A program made the position numbers and the translations under genes. From assembly GCA_014896535.1 (NCBI GenBank), contig JADBKE010000013.1:99301-163300 (forward strand): a stretch of DNA of 64,000 bases, written 5' to 3'. Each line of letters starts with the position of its first letter. Within the stretch, counting starts at the first letter, position 1. The DNA comes from Candidatus Fermentithermobacillaceae bacterium (lineage in GTDB: Bacteria > Bacillota > Sulfobacillia > Fermentithermobacillales > DUSS01). Positions 35,155 to 43,504 of this stretch are shown here, in pieces. The notes under the pieces were generated by a model. It was not told the origin of the DNA. It did not search any database and was given only the letters and a program-made list of their open reading frames with translations.

Positions 35155-35553
35155 CTACCTGGTTATCCCACTTACCACCCACGTGACCAGGGAGTAAACC
35201 TCACTGCCATCTGGCTTACGTAAGGAAACGCGGATCATCTTTTCGCCGGGTCCCGTCTCCCTCACATCGTATATCCCCGAAAGCTCCGATAGTGCTGGGT
35301 CCTCCGGTGCCCACGGAAAACCGGTTCCCACCAGCAGAGCGTCAAAAGGCCTGCTGCGGAGCTCTTCTATCATCCGCCTGCATTCCAGCACGATACTCTC
35401 TCTGAGAAGATCCCGCCTGTACACTGCCCACGAGAAAACCAACCAAGAGGCCAGGATCTCCAGGATGAGAGCTCCCAGCGCTAGAGCCAACGCTGCTTCG
35501 ATCAGAGAGCTCCCCCGCTGACCACGGGGTCGTTTCGAACCGGTCCTGAACAC
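35155..35553 (-). CDS. PilV/PulI-like minor prepilin
   Basis: 132 residues with the prepilin signature GQRGSSLIEAALALALGALILEI (cleavage after the Gly, Glu at +5) and a small globular domain. It sits between the major pilin gene and the PilW-like gene, the usual place for a PilV-type minor pilin. It begins about 40 bp after the pilA stop. Confidence 0.78.
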   Translation of the reverse strand: MFRTGSKRPRGQRGSSLIEAALALALGALILEILASWLVFSWAVYRRDLLRESIVLECRRMIEELRSRPFDALLVGTGFPWAPEDPALSELSGIYDVRETGPGEKMIRVSLRKPDGSEVYSLVTWVVSGITR

Positions 35554-35594
35554 CGCTCAGCCTCGGCTACTCTCGACGTTGGCGTTTACTGAGG

Positions 35595-36008
35595 TTACTG
35601 ATATGTAACCACCACTGTCCATTCTCCGTTGTTGTTCAGCGTGCCAGTCACGATAATGTTCGCCGCCGGTGTCGTGTCGATCCCGTCCGCGGTGATGGTG
35701 ACGCTCTTCCCGTCTGATGCGACCGAAATCGAATATGTGAAGTACTTCGACTTATACGGCTCGGTATATCCCAGCTTTGTCAGTGTCAGGTCTTGTGGCC
35801 ACGTGCCATTCTCGAGGTAGTACTCCCACGCCGCGACCCTGATCTCCTGGATGAACGTCCTGGCTTCGGCCTCGTAAGCTCTCCTTCTCAAGGCGTTGTA
35901 GGTAGGCACCGAGAATGCTGCCAGCACCGCGATGATGCCCAAGACCGCCGCCAGCTCCATGATGGTGAAACCAGCTTCTCTGATCCTCCGCTTTTCCGTG
36001 TTTCTCAC
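35595..36008 (-). CDS. pilA: Major type IV pilin
   Basis: 137 residues. A short basic leader ends at EAG|FTIMELAAVLGIIAVLAAF, with Phe at +1 and Glu at +5 as PilD requires. The globular domain has WEYYLENGTWPQDLTLTKLGY, a common pattern in type IV pilins and pseudopilins, and a beta-sheet C terminus without the disulphide loop of Gram-negative pilins. It is the first pilin gene after pilC. Confidence 0.88.
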   Translation of the reverse strand: MRNTEKRRIREAGFTIMELAAVLGIIAVLAAFSVPTYNALRRRAYEAEARTFIQEIRVAAWEYYLENGTWPQDLTLTKLGYTEPYKSKYFTYSISVASDGKSVTITADGIDTTPAANIIVTGTLNNNGEWTVVVTYQ

Positions 36009-36155
36009 GGAAGAACACCTCCCATAAGTTTTTCAGTATGACCCAATTCCAACCCAACTGTCCGCTGACAACACACTATACTGTTAGTGGCCCCTTCCGG
36101 TAGATGCCAGGCTCGAATTAGCGGGGCCGCTACCCCTTTCAGCGCAACACCTCCT

Positions 36156-37358
36156 TTACAACGGCACCGACGTGACCGCTTGAATGATGGACAGGAGCGC
36201 GAGCGCGACGAGACCTATGATCGCAGCCAGGAACAGCGTTATGAGCGGCTCGATTTTCTGCGAAAGAGACTTCAAACCTTCTTCGTAACGGGAATCGTAG
36301 TACCGGGCGGCCTCCGCAAGCATCGCCGGAAGTTTTCCGGACTTTTCGCCCGAAAAGACCATGTGATACAGAAGAGGCGGAAAAACCCCCGAGTCTTGCA
36401 TGGCTGCGGAAATCGAACTCCCCGATTCCACCGACCGTTCGAGGAAAGACGCGGCCAATTTGAAAGAGGCAAGCCCGGTGGTGTTGCCTGCTACCATGAA
36501 GGACTGGTTAATGGGGATGCCGGCCTCGAGAAGAAGACTGAGGGTGCGGCAGAACTTGGCGAGGGCACCCGACCAGACCGGGTCTCCGACCACCGGCATC
36601 CGCCTGAGGATGAGCTCGAGTTTCTTTCTTCCCTCGTCGTTCGAGCTCACGCGTCGAAAAATGCCCGCCAAAGTCAGCAACAGAAGAACCGGCAACCACC
36701 AGAATGCCTTCAACGTCGTCGGCAAGGTGATGAGAACCCGGGCGGCCAAAGGAAGAGAAGACTCCTCCAGGCTCACCAGGCCGGAAAAGGCGGGCACCAC
36801 CACGCCCAGGATGACCCCGACCACGACCCCCGTCACGACGAGGACCATGAGCGGATACGCCATGGCCGATTTAAGCTGAGCCTGGGCTTGTGCTTCCCTC
36901 TTAAGGTAGGCGGATATTTCCTCAAAAGATTGCTCCATGGCTCCCGTTTGTTCGCCCGAGCTGGCTATGTACGCCTCCACAGGACTGAAAGCTCTGGGCA
37001 AGGTCATCATACTCTGGGACATGCTGATCCCGGCTTCGAGGTTATACGCGATGTAAGTTAAAACGACGCTCATTGGCGAACTGGTTTCAGCGGCGATGGA
37101 CGTGAGGCAGTCCTTGAGGGGCACGCCCGAGGAAAGCATCGTGGATATTTCGTGAAAGACCTGACTTTTCTCGATGGGGGACAAACTAACCTTCTTGGGG
37201 TCCTTGCTCCGCGGTCGGGATTTTACCTCCCTGACATCAAGGACTGCGTAACCCGCTGACCTCATGGCCGTCAAAAACGACTTGAGGTCCGGTGCTTGCT
37301 TCAAGCCGCTTGTTTTGGTTCCGTCGGGTGCAACAGCCCGGTACTTGAATAATGCCAT
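36156..37358 (-). CDS. pilC: Type IV pilus inner-membrane platform protein PilC
   Basis: About 400 residues of the GspF/PilC family: an N-terminal cytosolic GspF domain (FHEISTMLSSGVPLKDCL), a membrane helix (LMVLVVTGVVVGVILGVVVPAF), a second helix near 225, the repeated GspF domain (FCRTLSLLLEAGIPINQSF, GEKSGKLPAML) and a C-terminal helix. It anchors the PilB/PilT motors. ATG 37358 follows GGAG by 11 bases. It lies between pilB and pilA as in many Bacillota operons. Confidence 0.93.
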   Translation of the reverse strand: MALFKYRAVAPDGTKTSGLKQAPDLKSFLTAMRSAGYAVLDVREVKSRPRSKDPKKVSLSPIEKSQVFHEISTMLSSGVPLKDCLTSIAAETSSPMSVVLTYIAYNLEAGISMSQSMMTLPRAFSPVEAYIASSGEQTGAMEQSFEEISAYLKREAQAQAQLKSAMAYPLMVLVVTGVVVGVILGVVVPAFSGLVSLEESSLPLAARVLITLPTTLKAFWWLPVLLLLTLAGIFRRVSSNDEGRKKLELILRRMPVVGDPVWSGALAKFCRTLSLLLEAGIPINQSFMVAGNTTGLASFKLAASFLERSVESGSSISAAMQDSGVFPPLLYHMVFSGEKSGKLPAMLAEAARYYDSRYEEGLKSLSQKIEPLITLFLAAIIGLVALALLSIIQAVTSVPL

Positions 37359-37431
37359 GAACGCTTTCGCTCCGCTCCTGCCCACCGCAAGAGTTACTTT
37401 GCCTGCGATGGAGTCTTGGCTCTATCGGCTA

Positions 37432-39249
37432 TCATTCCGGATAGAACACTCTAATGAGATCCTCGACCGACGTCTCGCCGGCCAAGAGGACATCGCACGC
37501 TTCGCTGACCAGCGGCCGGAACCCGTCTTTCGCGGCGATCCGTCTCAGTTCGGCAAGGGGTGCTCCCTTTACAAACTCGGTGCGAAGTTCATCCCCGGGG
37601 ACGAGGATTTCCGCCACGACCTTTCTCCCGAGGTAGCCCCGCCCGGAGCACCTGTCGCATCCCACCGCCTTCCAAAGCGACTTACCACAAATTGACAGCG
37701 CTGGGTCGCCACTTCCGGCTGACTCTCCGCAAGATTCACTCAATGCCGACTTGCCTTGTTTTTTAGGTTCTACGTCCTGGGTGGAAGATCCTCCATGTCC
37801 TTCGCAAGTTCCTCCAACATCTTCGGCGCCGATGGCGGCCAGAAGGTGCCCTATCTCTTGGCTCGTCCGGTCATCCAGCTCATAACGTTCTTTGCAATGG
37901 GGACAGAGGCGCCTTAGCAACCGCTGGGAAACTACGGCGGCAAGCGTGGCCGTAATCAAGTAGGGGTCACAACCCATTTCCTTCAGTCGCACCAGGGCTT
38001 CGATGGAATCGTTGGCGTGAAGGGTGGCCAGGACGAGGTGGCCGGTGAGAGCCGCCCTTATGGCTATGTTCACCGTTTCGGAGTCCCTTATTTCTCCTAT
38101 CATTATGCAATCGGGGTCCTGGCGCAGGATGTGGCGCAATACCACCGGGAAGGTGAGACCGGCCTTGGCGTTTACCTGAACCTGGTTCACTCCGGGTATG
38201 ATGTGCTCGACCGGGTCTTCGACGGTAACGATGTTTTTGTGGCCGTCGTTGAGAAAGTTCAAGCACGCTGCCAGCGTAGTGGATTTACCCGATCCCGATG
38301 GGCCGGCCACGAGGATTAGGCCGGATGGGCGTCGCAGCACCCTCACCAGCTTTTCCGTAAAGTCCGGGCTGAATCCGAGGTCGTATAGACCGTTGCCGGC
38401 GCCGACTTTTCCGAGGATGCGCAGAACCACTTTTTCACCATACTCAACCGGCATTGTAGACAGCCTCACATTGTATCTCGCGCCCTCCGACTGGAAGGTG
38501 AAGCGCCCGTCCTGGGGGAGCCTGCTTTCAGCCACATCAACCCCGGCCATGACCTTCAGCCTCGTTACGAGAGCCGTGTGGGCCTCCGCGGGAACGGACA
38601 TGATCTCCCAGAGGACCCCGTCTATTCGGTATCTGAGGCGCGTCCGGTCTTCGAGAGGTTCGATGTGAATATCGGAAGCGTCGAGTCGTATTGCTTCGTT
38701 GAGGAGGTGATTCACCATATTGGCCGCGGGAGAAACAGCCTCTTTTACCGTGGGGGATGGAGCTGCCGGTTGGACGGGGCTAACCCTGGCACGGACCTCC
38801 GACTCTATTTTGCCGAGGGTGTAATAGCGGTCCAGGGCTTGTTCAATGGCTTCTGCGCTGGATAACAATGGTATGGGCAGAAGACCAGTCCGCACTCGGA
38901 TTTCCTCGAGGACCGCGAGATTGGTCGGGTCCTCCATGGCTACGAAAAGGTTCTGTCCTTTAACGAAAACGGGGAGTACCTTCCTGCTTCTTGCAAAAGC
39001 TTCCGGTAGCAACCGAAGGGCGTCCGAGGTGGGCGGCTGGAGACCCGGGTTCCATATGTCCACCGAAAGTTGTTCGGATAACGCAGCCAGGACCTGGGAG
39101 CGGCTGACAGCTCCCATGTCGACCAAGACATCGCCCAGGCGTTTGCCGCTGGAGCGGTGTTCTTCCAGAGCTCTATTCAGAGTCTCCTCTGTTATGAGTC
39201 CCTTGGAAAGGAGAATCTGACCTGTAGTATCTCTTCTCGGCCAAGCCAT
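37432..39249 (-). CDS. pilB: Type IV pilus extension ATPase PilB
   Basis: About 605 residues of the GspE/PilB family: an MshEN-type N domain (GQILLSKGLITEETLNRAL; in some PilB proteins such domains bind c-di-GMP), Walker A GPSGSGKST (316-324), the Asp box, Walker B IMIGEIRDSETV and the His box HLVLATLHAND. A tetracysteine zinc site is formed by CPHC (449-452) and CDRC (531-534), whose 78-residue separation is unusually long and low complexity. It powers pilus assembly. ATG 39249 follows GGAGG by 7 bases; the longer frame to 39291 lacks such a site. Confidence 0.94.
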   Translation of the reverse strand: MAWPRRDTTGQILLSKGLITEETLNRALEEHRSSGKRLGDVLVDMGAVSRSQVLAALSEQLSVDIWNPGLQPPTSDALRLLPEAFARSRKVLPVFVKGQNLFVAMEDPTNLAVLEEIRVRTGLLPIPLLSSAEAIEQALDRYYTLGKIESEVRARVSPVQPAAPSPTVKEAVSPAANMVNHLLNEAIRLDASDIHIEPLEDRTRLRYRIDGVLWEIMSVPAEAHTALVTRLKVMAGVDVAESRLPQDGRFTFQSEGARYNVRLSTMPVEYGEKVVLRILGKVGAGNGLYDLGFSPDFTEKLVRVLRRPSGLILVAGPSGSGKSTTLAACLNFLNDGHKNIVTVEDPVEHIIPGVNQVQVNAKAGLTFPVVLRHILRQDPDCIMIGEIRDSETVNIAIRAALTGHLVLATLHANDSIEALVRLKEMGCDPYLITATLAAVVSQRLLRRLCPHCKERYELDDRTSQEIGHLLAAIGAEDVGGTCEGHGGSSTQDVEPKKQGKSALSESCGESAGSGDPALSICGKSLWKAVGCDRCSGRGYLGRKVVAEILVPGDELRTEFVKGAPLAELRRIAAKDGFRPLVSEACDVLLAGETSVEDLIRVFYPE

Positions 39250-39404
39250 CCACCGTCCTCCCCCATATGCCTTGCTTATACAACAATTCACAGTGAGCTA
39301 CAAGAAGGGAAGAATACCGTAAACATGAGGCAGTACCGCCCTCGTCCGTCTTGTCATCCCGGCACCGGCGTATTCCGGGGTTGCCAAGTTCACCTGAAAG
39401 AGGC

Positions 39405-40448
39405 TCACCTGAAAGCTTCGTCTCCGGCGGACTCGTACTCTTCTGGGGATATGATGCCTCTGTCCACGAGCTCCCTTACCGATGCGTCCATCGTACGCAT
39501 ACCCGACCTTCCGGCAAGCTGCATGACCGAGACCAGCTGATGGGTTTTACCTTCTCTGATCAGGTTTCGCACGGGCACCGTCGCCAGAAGTACTTCCACG
39601 GCCGGAACAAGTCCCCTTCGATCCTGGCGCTTGTACAGCTTCTGTGCGATAACCGCCTCCAGGACGGAAGCCAGCTGGTAACGGGCTTCGCCCTGCTGGT
39701 GCGGGGGGAAAACGCCCAACATCCTATCTATTGCACCCGGCGCGGAAGGGGAATGTAGCGTGCCCATCACCAGGTGGCCCGTTTCCGCGGCTACAAGCGC
39801 CGTTGAAATGCTTTCGAAGTCGCGCAGCTCCCCCACCACGATCACATCGGGGTCCTCTCTCAGCGCCGCTTTCAAGGCTGCCGCAAAGGAATCGGTGTCC
39901 CGACCCACTTCCCTTTGCTGGATGATGCTTTTTCTGTTCACATAGACGTACTCTATCGGGTCTTCGATGGTGATGATGTGTTTGGCGGCGGAGTTGTTGA
40001 TGTGTTCGACCATCGCCGCCAGCGTGGTTGACTTCCCGGACCCCGACGGTCCTGTAATGAGGATGAGGCCTTTGTCCCTTTGACACAGTCTTGAAACCAC
40101 CGGAGGCAAACCTAGCTCGGACAGGGAAGGGATGGTGAGGGGAATGAGCCGAAGAGCAAGAGCTATCGTATCCCGCTGCTTGTACACGTTCACCCTTAGC
40201 CTGGTCAACGATCCCGCGTCGTAAGAGAAGTCGACGTGCCCGTGAGATTCGAATTTTCGTTTTAGGTCTGTATCCATCATCGAAAAAGCCAACGCTTCGG
40301 TATCAGGTGCTTCGAGGATCCCCCCAGATGACTGAACCAGTTCGTCGGCTATCCGAAAGATTGGAGGCGATCCCACCGTGAGGTGAACGTCGGAAGCTCC
40401 TTGCGCGACGGCGTCGGAAAGGAGTTTCCGCAGGTCAATTCCAGGCAT
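39405..40448 (-). CDS. pilT: Pilus retraction ATPase PilT
   Basis: About 347 residues. It shows a PAS-like N domain with GASDVHLTVGSPPIFRI, Walker A GPSGSGKS (133-140), IEDPIEYVY, Walker B DVIVVGELRDFES, HLVMGTLHS and the PilT C-terminal retraction motif region LVPAVEVLLATVPVRNLIREGK. It lies first in the pilus operon, 155 bp before pilB. ATG 40448 follows AAAGGACGAGG. Its presence implies retractile pili, i.e. twitching or DNA uptake. Confidence 0.94.
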   Translation of the reverse strand: MPGIDLRKLLSDAVAQGASDVHLTVGSPPIFRIADELVQSSGGILEAPDTEALAFSMMDTDLKRKFESHGHVDFSYDAGSLTRLRVNVYKQRDTIALALRLIPLTIPSLSELGLPPVVSRLCQRDKGLILITGPSGSGKSTTLAAMVEHINNSAAKHIITIEDPIEYVYVNRKSIIQQREVGRDTDSFAAALKAALREDPDVIVVGELRDFESISTALVAAETGHLVMGTLHSPSAPGAIDRMLGVFPPHQQGEARYQLASVLEAVIAQKLYKRQDRRGLVPAVEVLLATVPVRNLIREGKTHQLVSVMQLAGRSGMRTMDASVRELVDRGIISPEEYESAGDEAFR

Positions 40449-40507
40449 TTTCCTCGTCCTTTCTCGGAGGGGTTGCTCCAAGGTTTTCCCAATGTGGCAA
40501 ACCAGCT

Positions 40508-40536
40508 ATTTTAACAAGCAGAACATTACGTTGCAA
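40508..40536 (-). promoter_or_regulatory. Sigma-A-like promoter of the pilus operon
   Basis: On the minus strand, TTGCAA (40531-40536) and TAAAAT (40508-40513) are separated by exactly 17 bp, about 60 bp before the pilT start. The rest of the 40449-40747 gap shows no gene. Confidence 0.65.
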
Positions 40537-40747
40537 GCAGCTCCTTCTCGTTCGTCGGTTTACCGCTTTGGCCGGAGGATACAAAGCCATGACCCCCGGA
40601 ACAAGCGCGGCAACCCGAGCTATTCCGCCCCTATTGATATCCATCGGAAATCTGGCGGCCAGGCTTTATAGCTCTCCCGTTTTTCCCGATCGCGGACCCC
40701 GTCGGTTTTAGGCTGCTCCCGGCTGCGATATCTTCATTCGATTCTGG

Positions 40748-41005
40748 TCAGCGCTGCGGCGTCCTCTCGTTTTCCGGAAGCGGCGGTACCCGAGTTCGGC
40801 TAAAGCGCAACCCTCGATGGCAAAGGTGCTTTCGAACCCGGGCGGGATCTGGAAATCTTCTGAACAGTGGGGGGAGGAATCGAGGATAGCGCCCGAGAGA
40901 AAACGTCCTCAACGTTGCTCCGATTGACAACCACCGCAAGAAGACCGCTCCGACGAACGCCAGCACCAGCGCGGCGATGGTTGCCACGACCTGCAAACCG
41001 GTCAA
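40748..41005 (-). CDS. Small N-terminally membrane-anchored protein, doubtful
   Basis: An 85-residue frame with one hydrophobic segment (VVATIAALVLAFVGAVFLRWL) followed by an Arg/Pro-rich tail. TTG 41005 is preceded by GGGAGG at about 8 bases, which favours translation. The tail has the composition of non-coding GC-rich DNA, so the real protein may be shorter or absent. No family recognised. Confidence 0.4.
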   Translation of the reverse strand: MTGLQVVATIAALVLAFVGAVFLRWLSIGATLRTFSLGRYPRFLPPLFRRFPDPARVRKHLCHRGLRFSRTRVPPLPENERTPQR

Positions 41006-41119
41006 TGGAGAAGCCTCCCGAAGAAAACCTGCCTAAATCCTATGCGGCAACCGCCCCGACTCATGATTCGAATGGGGACCGCTCAGGCACGGAGGATTGG
41101 GTCCCTCACGGTTGCATCA

Positions 41120-41641
41120 TCAGAATTTTTCCCAGTGAAGCACTTCTTCCAGAGGTCTTCTTCCAAATGGGTCGCGGAAGTCTTCCTCGGTCTGGGGATA
41201 TCCCACTGCTACAACGGCCATCGTGCGGTAGTCCGGCGGAACCTGAAACAGGTCGTGCACTTGCTTATCGTCGAAATCCCCGATCCAGCACGTGGCGAGA
41301 CCCAGGGCACGAGCTGCCAGAAGCAGGTTTTCGGTGGCAGCGGCCGCGTTTTGAGTGAAGAGGAATTGCGCCCTGGGGCTTCTGTGCTCCGGAGCCAGCA
41401 CTATGATGGCGGCGGGGCAGGCTTTGAGGAACCTGGAGAACCGTCGTTCTGAGAGGGCGGCGAGTTTCTCCTTGTCCCGGGTGACTATGAACTCCCAGGT
41501 CTGCTTGTTGTGGGACGAAGGTGCCCACGTAGCTGCTTCGACGATCTGCTTCAAAACGTCGTCGGGAACTTCCCGGTCGGAGAAGCGTCTGATGCTCCTT
41601 CGGGTGCGTATCATCGTCCAAAAGTCCAAACCGTCACACAT
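41120..41641 (-). CDS. Nitroreductase-family flavoprotein
   Basis: A 173-residue FMN-dependent oxidoreductase of the nitroreductase fold: RTRRSIRRFSDREVPDDVL (FMN phosphate-binding Arg residues), ATWAPSSHNKQTWEF, QNAAAATENLLLAARALGLATCWIG and VVAVGYPQ. These enzymes reduce quinones, nitro groups or halogenated tyrosine using NAD(P)H; the substrate is not evident. ATG 41641 follows GGAGG by about 9 bases. Transcribed alone. Confidence 0.92.
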   Translation of the reverse strand: MCDGLDFWTMIRTRRSIRRFSDREVPDDVLKQIVEAATWAPSSHNKQTWEFIVTRDKEKLAALSERRFSRFLKACPAAIIVLAPEHRSPRAQFLFTQNAAAATENLLLAARALGLATCWIGDFDDKQVHDLFQVPPDYRTMAVVAVGYPQTEEDFRDPFGRRPLEEVLHWEKF

Positions 41642-41778
41642 GTCCCTGACCTCCTCAAGTACGCATCAAACCGTCGATACACGTCAAACTGTACTTGCAT
41701 TATAAACCAGCACCTTTGCGGCAGAAAGGCACTTCGAAATACCTGTGTAATCCGGGTTTCTGGAACCGGAGCGTATGG

Positions 41779-41784
41779 TATAAT
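41779..41784 (+). promoter_or_regulatory. Probable -10 box for the MFS gene
   Basis: TATAAT followed by a T-run lies 37 bp before the preferred ATG 41821; the -35 side is weak (TTTCTG near 41756). It supports the shorter start of the downstream gene. Confidence 0.45.
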
Positions 41785-41820
41785 TTTTTCGCGTCGTACT
41801 GGACCTGGAGATGGGAACGG

Positions 41821-43176
41821 ATGGGCGTCGAAAAGATCGTGGCCCGCCTCAGGAGCGCAACGAGAGTCCTGCGAGCGGACCTGCGCGGTGCATCGACCTA
41901 CGAAATAACGGAAACCAACATAAGGCTGGCCATTTACCACGGCATCGTCGGCATCATGTCCGTGAACGTCGCCGCGCCTTTCATAGGCATCCTCGCCGTG
42001 AAATTAGGTGCATCTGACTTTCAGGTGGGTCTTCTCTCGTCCGGACCGGCTGTGGTAGCTCTCCTCAGCATGATTCCCGGCGCGAAACTCCTCGACAGGA
42101 TGCCCCGGAAAAAGTGGGCCATCCGCAACCTGATCCTGGCCAACAGGTTCTTTTACCTGTTCATAGCCACCATTCCCTTTTTTTCGCGGGATCTGAGGGC
42201 GTGGCTGTTGGTGGGCGCCGTGTCCCTTATGAATCTCCCGGGGTCGATATCGAACATCGGCTGGCAGGCTTTCATAGCTGAAGTGGTCCCCCCGGAGAAG
42301 CGGGCGCATGCTTTCGCCATGCGAAACAGGGCGATGAACCTTGTCGGAACTATCGTTGTCCTGGTCACCGGCAGGTTTATCGACATGACCGGGTTTCCTC
42401 TTGGGTATCAGATCGCTTTTACCCTCGCATTTCTTTTAGCGCTGGCCGAAGCCTGGGTATTCGGACGCATGATCGAACCAGGTGAACCGGGGTTCGACGA
42501 AAGCCCGGTTTCGCCAGGGGAAGCGGGACCGGGCGGAACGGAAGTCGAACGGGGGCTCTTCGGTTCGATAGTTTCGGATATCCGCATGATCGTGACGAAG
42601 CGCCGTTTTGTCGGATACTTGCTGGCTTCCATCCTGTTTTATCTGGCGTGGCAGATCCCGTGGCCGCTTTTTACGCTGTACCAGGTTAAAGTCCTCGGCG
42701 CCAATAACCTGTGGGTCAGCATCCTTAACCTGGTCAATACCAGCGGGTCTCTGATGGGTTACGGCTTCTGGGTGAAGATGATCCGGAAGAAAGGCAACCT
42801 GATGACGCTTTTTCTCTCGAGCATATGGATATTCACCGTGCCTCTGGTTTACGCGTTTTCCAGAAGTCTCGTGACGGTCGCGGCCTTCAACCTTTTGAGC
42901 GGCATCATATTCTCCGGAGTGAACCTTTGCCTGTTCAATGTCCTTCTGGAAGTCACTCCCGAGGAGCACAGGACCGTGTACATCGCGTATTACACTACCG
43001 CCATAAACGCTTCCGCCATGGTGGCCCCTATGATAGGCGTGCTCTTCCTCGACCTCTGGGGCTACTTCTGGGCGTTTGTAGTCTGCGCCGGCATACGCAT
43101 AATCGGGAGCCTCACGTTCTTCATCCTCAATTACCTCGATTCACGCCGCATTCCCGGGTTCTCTTCCGTCGGTTGA
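41821..43176 (+). CDS. MFS-family membrane transporter
   Basis: About 451 residues with twelve hydrophobic segments and a cytosolic loop (about 217-245) between the halves. Landmarks are NVAAPFIGILAVKLGASDFQVGLL, LLDRMPRKKW (motif A-like), VVPPEKRAHAFAMRNRAMNL and VTPEEHRTVYIAYYT. The latter two recur in MFS proteins of unknown substrate in Bacillota. ATG 41821 is preferred since a TATAAT lies just upstream; the frame stays open to 41695. Confidence 0.85.
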   Translation: MGVEKIVARLRSATRVLRADLRGASTYEITETNIRLAIYHGIVGIMSVNVAAPFIGILAVKLGASDFQVGLLSSGPAVVALLSMIPGAKLLDRMPRKKWAIRNLILANRFFYLFIATIPFFSRDLRAWLLVGAVSLMNLPGSISNIGWQAFIAEVVPPEKRAHAFAMRNRAMNLVGTIVVLVTGRFIDMTGFPLGYQIAFTLAFLLALAEAWVFGRMIEPGEPGFDESPVSPGEAGPGGTEVERGLFGSIVSDIRMIVTKRRFVGYLLASILFYLAWQIPWPLFTLYQVKVLGANNLWVSILNLVNTSGSLMGYGFWVKMIRKKGNLMTLFLSSIWIFTVPLVYAFSRSLVTVAAFNLLSGIIFSGVNLCLFNVLLEVTPEEHRTVYIAYYTTAINASAMVAPMIGVLFLDLWGYFWAFVVCAGIRIIGSLTFFILNYLDSRRIPGFSSVG

Positions 43177-43240
43177 CGGCATCCCGGCGATTTTCGCGCC
43201 GTCCGAGCGAGCGCCGGGGCTCCGGGACTTCGGGGGACCT

Positions 43241-43352
43241 TCGGGCGGTGTTTGCCTCCAGTTGCGTCTGCGGTGAACGGTGTTTGCTTCGAATAGCGTC
43301 AGCCCCGAATAGCATCTGCCTCGGATAGAATCTGCCTCGAACAGCGTCTGCT
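43241..43352 (+). repeat. 16-bp tandem array upstream of the PTS regulator
   Basis: Seven consecutive 16-bp units at 43241, 43257, 43273, 43289, 43305, 43321 and 43337, close to TCGAATAGCGTCTGCC. Each differs at a few positions and the phase never slips. It sits in the 262-bp gap before the LevR-type activator gene. Confidence 0.88.
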
Positions 43353-43384
43353 TCCCACGGGAGGCGAAGAGGAATCCCCCAATT

Positions 43385-43411
43385 GTGTGTAGAAGTGTGT
43401 AACTGTGTTCG
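43385..43411 (+). promoter_or_regulatory. GTGTGTA repeat cluster upstream of the activator gene
   Basis: GTGTGTAGAAGTGTGTAACTG contains two copies of GTGTGTA. The same heptamer occurs beside the sigma-54 promoter 3.4 kb downstream (46820-46826) and inside the palindrome at 46873-46894. It may be a binding site of the activator, seen only by pattern. Confidence 0.35.
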
Positions 43412-43504
43412 AAAATCTGGCCCTGGTGCCCCTCGACAATGATGGCTGAGACCGACCGGAAGGGCGGGGTTGTGCCAGGGCGTGACCACAGGAGGCAGTA
43501 CCTC

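Noticed and set aside
36087..37061. 324-codon plus-strand frame
   Set aside because: Antisense of pilC; Arg/His/Gln-rich shadow composition.
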